From NCBI GenBank assembly GCA_041485125.1, contig JBGPIT010000023.1, positions 1 through 26,112 of the forward strand: a stretch of 26,112 nucleotides of DNA, read 5' to 3'. The notes beneath the pieces are model-generated. The model was not told where the DNA came from, searched no databases, and saw only the letters and a program-made list of their open reading frames with translations. The DNA is from JBGPIT01 sp041485125. GTDB lineage: Bacteria > Desulfobacterota > Binatia > UTPRO1. The translations under genes were made by a program, and so were the position numbers. Of the stretch, positions 23,077 through 26,112 are shown one piece after another. Each line of letters opens with the position of its first letter. Within the stretch, counting starts at the first letter, position 1.

Positions 23077-26000
23077 ATGCATCGCACGGTTTCCATTCCG
23101 CTGGTCGTGACGCTGGTCCTACTCGCGAGCGCATCGCGCGCCGGTGCGGACCCGGTCCACTGCACCAGAACGATCGTCAAGGAGTACGCCAAGTACGTCG
23201 CAGCCGGGTCCAAGATCCTCGACAAGTGCAAGCGCGGCGTGATCACGCACGGCACGCCGCCGGCGCTCGCGAGCTGTCCCACCGCGGCAGGCGCGCAGAA
23301 GCTCGCGGCGGCCGCGTCGAAGATGAAGGTGAAGATCGCCGCTCAATGCGGCGGCGCCGACAAGTCTTGTGGTGGCGGCGACGACGACTCGCTCGCCTCG
23401 ATCGGTTGGGACGTCGGCCAATGCATGTCGTTCGAGGGCCAATGCGGCGGGATCACGCTCGCGAACTGCACCGACGTCGCCGACTGCCTGACGTGCATCG
23501 GTGACGCCGCGGTCGAGCAGGGCGTCGACGGCTTGCTCTACGATCCGCTGAACCCGGCGGCGTTCTTTCCCAACAACGGCACGGAGCCGAACCGATCGCG
23601 GAATCTGTGTCAGGTCGCCATCGTGAAGAACGGCCTCAAGTTCTTCCAAGCCAAAAGCAAGATCCTGAACAAGTGCTGGGACGCGAAGCTGCGACAGAGC
23701 AGCGGCTTCGCCGACGCGGAGCGCTGCCCCGACACCGACCCGAGCGGGCGAGCCGTCGCCGCCATCCGCAAGGCCGAGCTGAAGAAGATCGCCGGCATCT
23801 GCGCGGCGTGCGGCGCCGGCGGCGACGCCGACCAGAACGGCTTCTGCGACGTCCAGCCCGGCATCGCCCTCGCCGACGTCGTCACGGCGCCGTTCGCGTG
23901 CCCGGACGTCACGGTGCCCCCGAGCACCCTGAATCCGGGAGGGTTCTACTGCGGCGCCATCGTCGTGACGGACTTGCAGTCGTACATCCAGTGCATCGAC
24001 TGCGCGCTCGAGTTCAAAGTCGACTGCATCACCAGCGCGGGTGTCGGCGATGGGAACCCTGCGAACGGCATCGTCTACCCGAGCCAGTGTGCGCACGTGC
24101 CGAGCCCCATCCCGACCGCGACACCGCCGCCCCCAACCGGCGCCGCCGTGCACGGCAACATCGTCGCGAATATCTTCACGCTGGATGGTCGCACGATCGC
24201 GCTGCCGGACGCGTCGGTGTACTTGCACGACGTCCCGGCCAATAGCGACGGCACGCCGGTGACGACCGACCTCCGCGGCCGCTACCTGCTGCCGCGGCAC
24301 GATCCCGGCACGTACCAACTATGCTGGCAGAAGGCCGGGTGGGTGCCGGGGTGCTCTCCCGATCCTATCGTCTTGCAGCGCTACACCGAGTACCTCGATC
24401 AGATTGCCATCACGCCGGTCATCCAGAGCGGCAGATTCTGCCGCGGCGGGACGAATGACGCCGCACCGTGCACCGCCGATTTGGACTGCCCGGGAGGAGT
24501 CTGCAGCCGAACCGGGGTCGTGCGCGGCCGGGTTTTGCTGGGCGACGGCAGCGCCTGTCGTTTCGAGGACGCGTATCTCGGCATCGACCATACCGCCCTC
24601 GTGCAGGTTTTCGATGCCGCCGACCTTCCGGTGACGGCGGCCGCGCGCGCGAACGACGTCGGCGACTACGTCGTCACGGGCGCGCTCGCGGGCTCGGACC
24701 GCGTGCGCGCAACCTGCGGCGGCGCGCAAGCCGAGCAGGCGATCACGTCGGACGGCAGCGAGATCACCGGCGCGAGCGCGGTGAACCTGACCATCCCCAA
24801 CCACCAGCCGCGCGTTCGCTCGGTCGTTGCGCGGATCGCCGGCGTCGGCGTGCGCGAAGCCTCACCCGGCACAAGCGTCGACGTCACCGTCGAGGCGGAC
24901 GATGCGGACGCCGACAGCCTCGTGTATGCCTGGACACCGGCGCCGAACGCCGGCTCCGTGAGCTCACCCGCCGGCAGCACGACGACGTGGACGCTGCCCG
25001 CGACGGCGGGCCGTCCGGTCCTGTACGTGGTCGCGTCGGACGCCAAGGGCGGCATCGCGCGCAGCCAGCTCACTCTGACGCTCGGTGCGACCGACGTCGC
25101 CTTCTCCGGGCGCGTGGTCGAGAACGGGCAGAACGTCGGCGTCGCGGGCGCGACCGTCGACGTCAACGGCCAGAGCACGACGACCAATGCCGACGGCACC
25201 TTCGCGATGACGGTCACGCCGAGCGCCCGCTACGTGATGAACGTCACCAAGCAGAGCTACGCGCCCGTGTCTGCCATTTCCGACACCGGCGTCGTCGACG
25301 GCAGGTGGTCGCTGATCAAAGGGACCGTGAAGAACGTCAACGCGTCGAACAAGATCAACGTGGTCGACAACGTGCACCTGCACCAAACGGGCAAAGCCGG
25401 CGTGCGCCTCGAGATCGACGCGAACTCGCTGGTCGACGGCGGCGGCTTTCCACCGACTCAAGGCTTGCAGGCGGCGCTCGCCACCTTGGACGTCACCACC
25501 GATCCGTTGCCGGGCGATGCGTCCGCGCTGGTCGCTCCGGGACAGATCGAGCGCTTGATCTCGTACGGCGCGGCGTCGATCGAGATCACCGACATCGCCG
25601 GCAACCTCTACGAGCTGGCGCCGGGCAAGACCGCGAGATTGCACCTCCCGATCGAGCCCTCGGTGTCGCAACCCCGGCCGTCGACGATTCCCCTCTGGTC
25701 TTACGACCTGGCGACCGGGTACTGGCTGCCCGAGGGTAATGCGGCCCTCGCGGGCGAGGAGTACGTCGCCGACGTGTCCCATCTGTCGTTGTTCAACATC
25801 GACCTCAGCACACCGAACATCGCGTGCATGCGGGTCCACCTCGACAACGCGGCGTTGGCGGCGGGCTTGAAGCTGCGCGTCACCGCCGGTGTGACGACCA
25901 CGCAGGTCTCGCAGTTCAACCTCACGGACGCGTTGAACGTGCTCTACACGCTGCCGCCCAACACGAACGTCCTGCTCGAGGTGCTCGACACGAATGGGAA

Positions 26001-26112
26001 CCTCATCGCGGGCGCCAGCCAGACCATCGACGCCGGGAACGCGATCGTGCCCAACGTCGTGCCACCCTATCCCTACACCACGTGCAACTCCGACGCGTTC
26101 ATCGGCCGCAAC
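23077..26112 (+). CDS. Large secreted multi-domain Cys-rich protein (3' end cut by window)
   Basis: The frame is open from ATG 23077 to the window end (1012 codons, no stop). A signal peptide (MHRTVSIPLVVTLVLLASA) is cleaved near residue 24. Residues 29-165 and 178-340 are two Cys-rich units with a shared pattern: Cys29...Cys51 and Cys178...Cys200 are both 22 residues apart, with I-V-K and S-K-I-L-x-K-C in between. A Pro/Thr linker (PIPTATPPPPTGA) follows. Residues 358-430 (VHGNIVANIFTLDG ... YLLPRHDPGTYQLCW) are a carboxypeptidase-regulatory-like beta domain; 577-672 are Ig/PKD-like (DADSLVYAWTP); 676-745 are a second such beta domain (FSGRVVENGQNVGVAGATV). The later part (YDLATGYWLPEG, DVSHLSLFNID) resembles CILP/FAM171-like extracellular beta domains. 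It is probably displayed at the surface or secreted; its ligand is unknown. Confidence 0.85.
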   Translation, partial: MHRTVSIPLVVTLVLLASASRAGADPVHCTRTIVKEYAKYVAAGSKILDKCKRGVITHGTPPALASCPTAAGAQKLAAAASKMKVKIAAQCGGADKSCGGGDDDSLASIGWDVGQCMSFEGQCGGITLANCTDVADCLTCIGDAAVEQGVDGLLYDPLNPAAFFPNNGTEPNRSRNLCQVAIVKNGLKFFQAKSKILNKCWDAKLRQSSGFADAERCPDTDPSGRAVAAIRKAELKKIAGICAACGAGGDADQNGFCDVQPGIALADVVTAPFACPDVTVPPSTLNPGGFYCGAIVVTDLQSYIQCIDCALEFKVDCITSAGVGDGNPANGIVYPSQCAHVPSPIPTATPPPPTGAAVHGNIVANIFTLDGRTIALPDASVYLHDVPANSDGTPVTTDLRGRYLLPRHDPGTYQLCWQKAGWVPGCSPDPIVLQRYTEYLDQIAITPVIQSGRFCRGGTNDAAPCTADLDCPGGVCSRTGVVRGRVLLGDGSACRFEDAYLGIDHTALVQVFDAADLPVTAAARANDVGDYVVTGALAGSDRVRATCGGAQAEQAITSDGSEITGASAVNLTIPNHQPRVRSVVARIAGVGVREASPGTSVDVTVEADDADADSLVYAWTPAPNAGSVSSPAGSTTTWTLPATAGRPVLYVVASDAKGGIARSQLTLTLGATDVAFSGRVVENGQNVGVAGATVDVNGQSTTTNADGTFAMTVTPSARYVMNVTKQSYAPVSAISDTGVVDGRWSLIKGTVKNVNASNKINVVDNVHLHQTGKAGVRLEIDANSLVDGGGFPPTQGLQAALATLDVTTDPLPGDASALVAPGQIERLISYGAASIEITDIAGNLYELAPGKTARLHLPIEPSVSQPRPSTIPLWSYDLATGYWLPEGNAALAGEEYVADVSHLSLFNIDLSTPNIACMRVHLDNAALAAGLKLRVTAGVTTTQVSQFNLTDALNVLYTLPPNTNVLLEVLDTNGNLIAGASQTIDAGNAIVPNVVPPYPYTTCNSDAFIGRN

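Noticed and set aside
22730..23134. 134-codon minus-strand frame across the AT-rich island
   Set aside because: No ribosome binding site, unusual composition for this genome, and it overlaps the true start of the large secreted-protein gene.
1..26112. CRISPR arrays, tRNA or rRNA genes, and insertion sequences
   Set aside because: No regularly spaced repeats, no recognisable cloverleaf or rRNA segment, and no transposase or integrase frame were found on reading both strands.

Overview
The window is very GC-rich, densely coding, and almost entirely without long non-coding DNA. The gene content suggests an environmental bacterium of the Desulfobacterota/Myxococcota/'Binatota' kind. The reasons are secreted proteins with Myxococcus-type cysteine-rich repeats (DUF4215-like), many secreted Cys-rich proteins of unknown function, a DUF1214 protein, a DUF2855 protein, SDR and hotdog enzymes, and strong third-position GC bias. 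This assignment is inferred from the content; no rRNA, tRNA or other phylogenetic marker is present.

Layout. (1) 1-5.7 kb: small metabolic genes in alternating orientation: the N-terminal part of a DUF1214 protein with a DJ-1/PfpI protein (minus), an MBL-fold hydrolase (plus), a cupin (minus), an SDR oxidoreductase (plus), and a secreted protein with DUF4215-like repeats (minus). (2) 5.8-8.6 kb: a GT-C type membrane glycosyltransferase and a small exported eight-cysteine protein, separated by a REP-like double hairpin. (3) 8.66-14.3 kb: the most interesting block. An ATP-grasp enzyme (minus) diverges from a compact plus-strand run of a HExxH protein (related to the RiPP-associated HExxH / aKG-HExxH peptide beta-hydroxylase family), a DapF/PrpF-like protein, a second ATP-grasp protein whose motif order looks circularly permuted, and a nitroreductase-family flavoprotein. 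(4) 14.3-16.6 kb: a DUF2855 protein and a zinc alcohol dehydrogenase, one base apart, behind their own near-leaderless promoter. (5) 16.6-20.1 kb (minus): a hotdog thioesterase, then a DsbD/ScsB-type electron transporter overlapping by 4 nt a Cys-redoxin. (6) 20.2-22.6 kb: a secreted 16-cysteine protein convergent with a second HExxH paralogue (also 486 aa), preceded on its own strand by a 56-codon ORF with a strong ribosome binding site. (7) 22.6-26.1 kb: a 434-bp intergenic region with an AT-rich island, then a large secreted multi-domain protein that runs off the window.

How the genes may work together. The HExxH, DapF/PrpF-like and two ATP-grasp genes lie in one divergent/operonic locus. 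With the remote HExxH paralogue and its small ORF, they look like an undescribed peptide-modification or peptide-ligation system (hydroxylation, epimerisation, ATP-dependent amide formation, perhaps flavin oxidation). The 56-aa product at 22472-22642 is the best substrate candidate visible. This is inference from family membership and gene order; no product is known. Separately, the DsbD-redoxin pair would fit a periplasm carrying many disulfide-rich secreted proteins, several of which are in this window.
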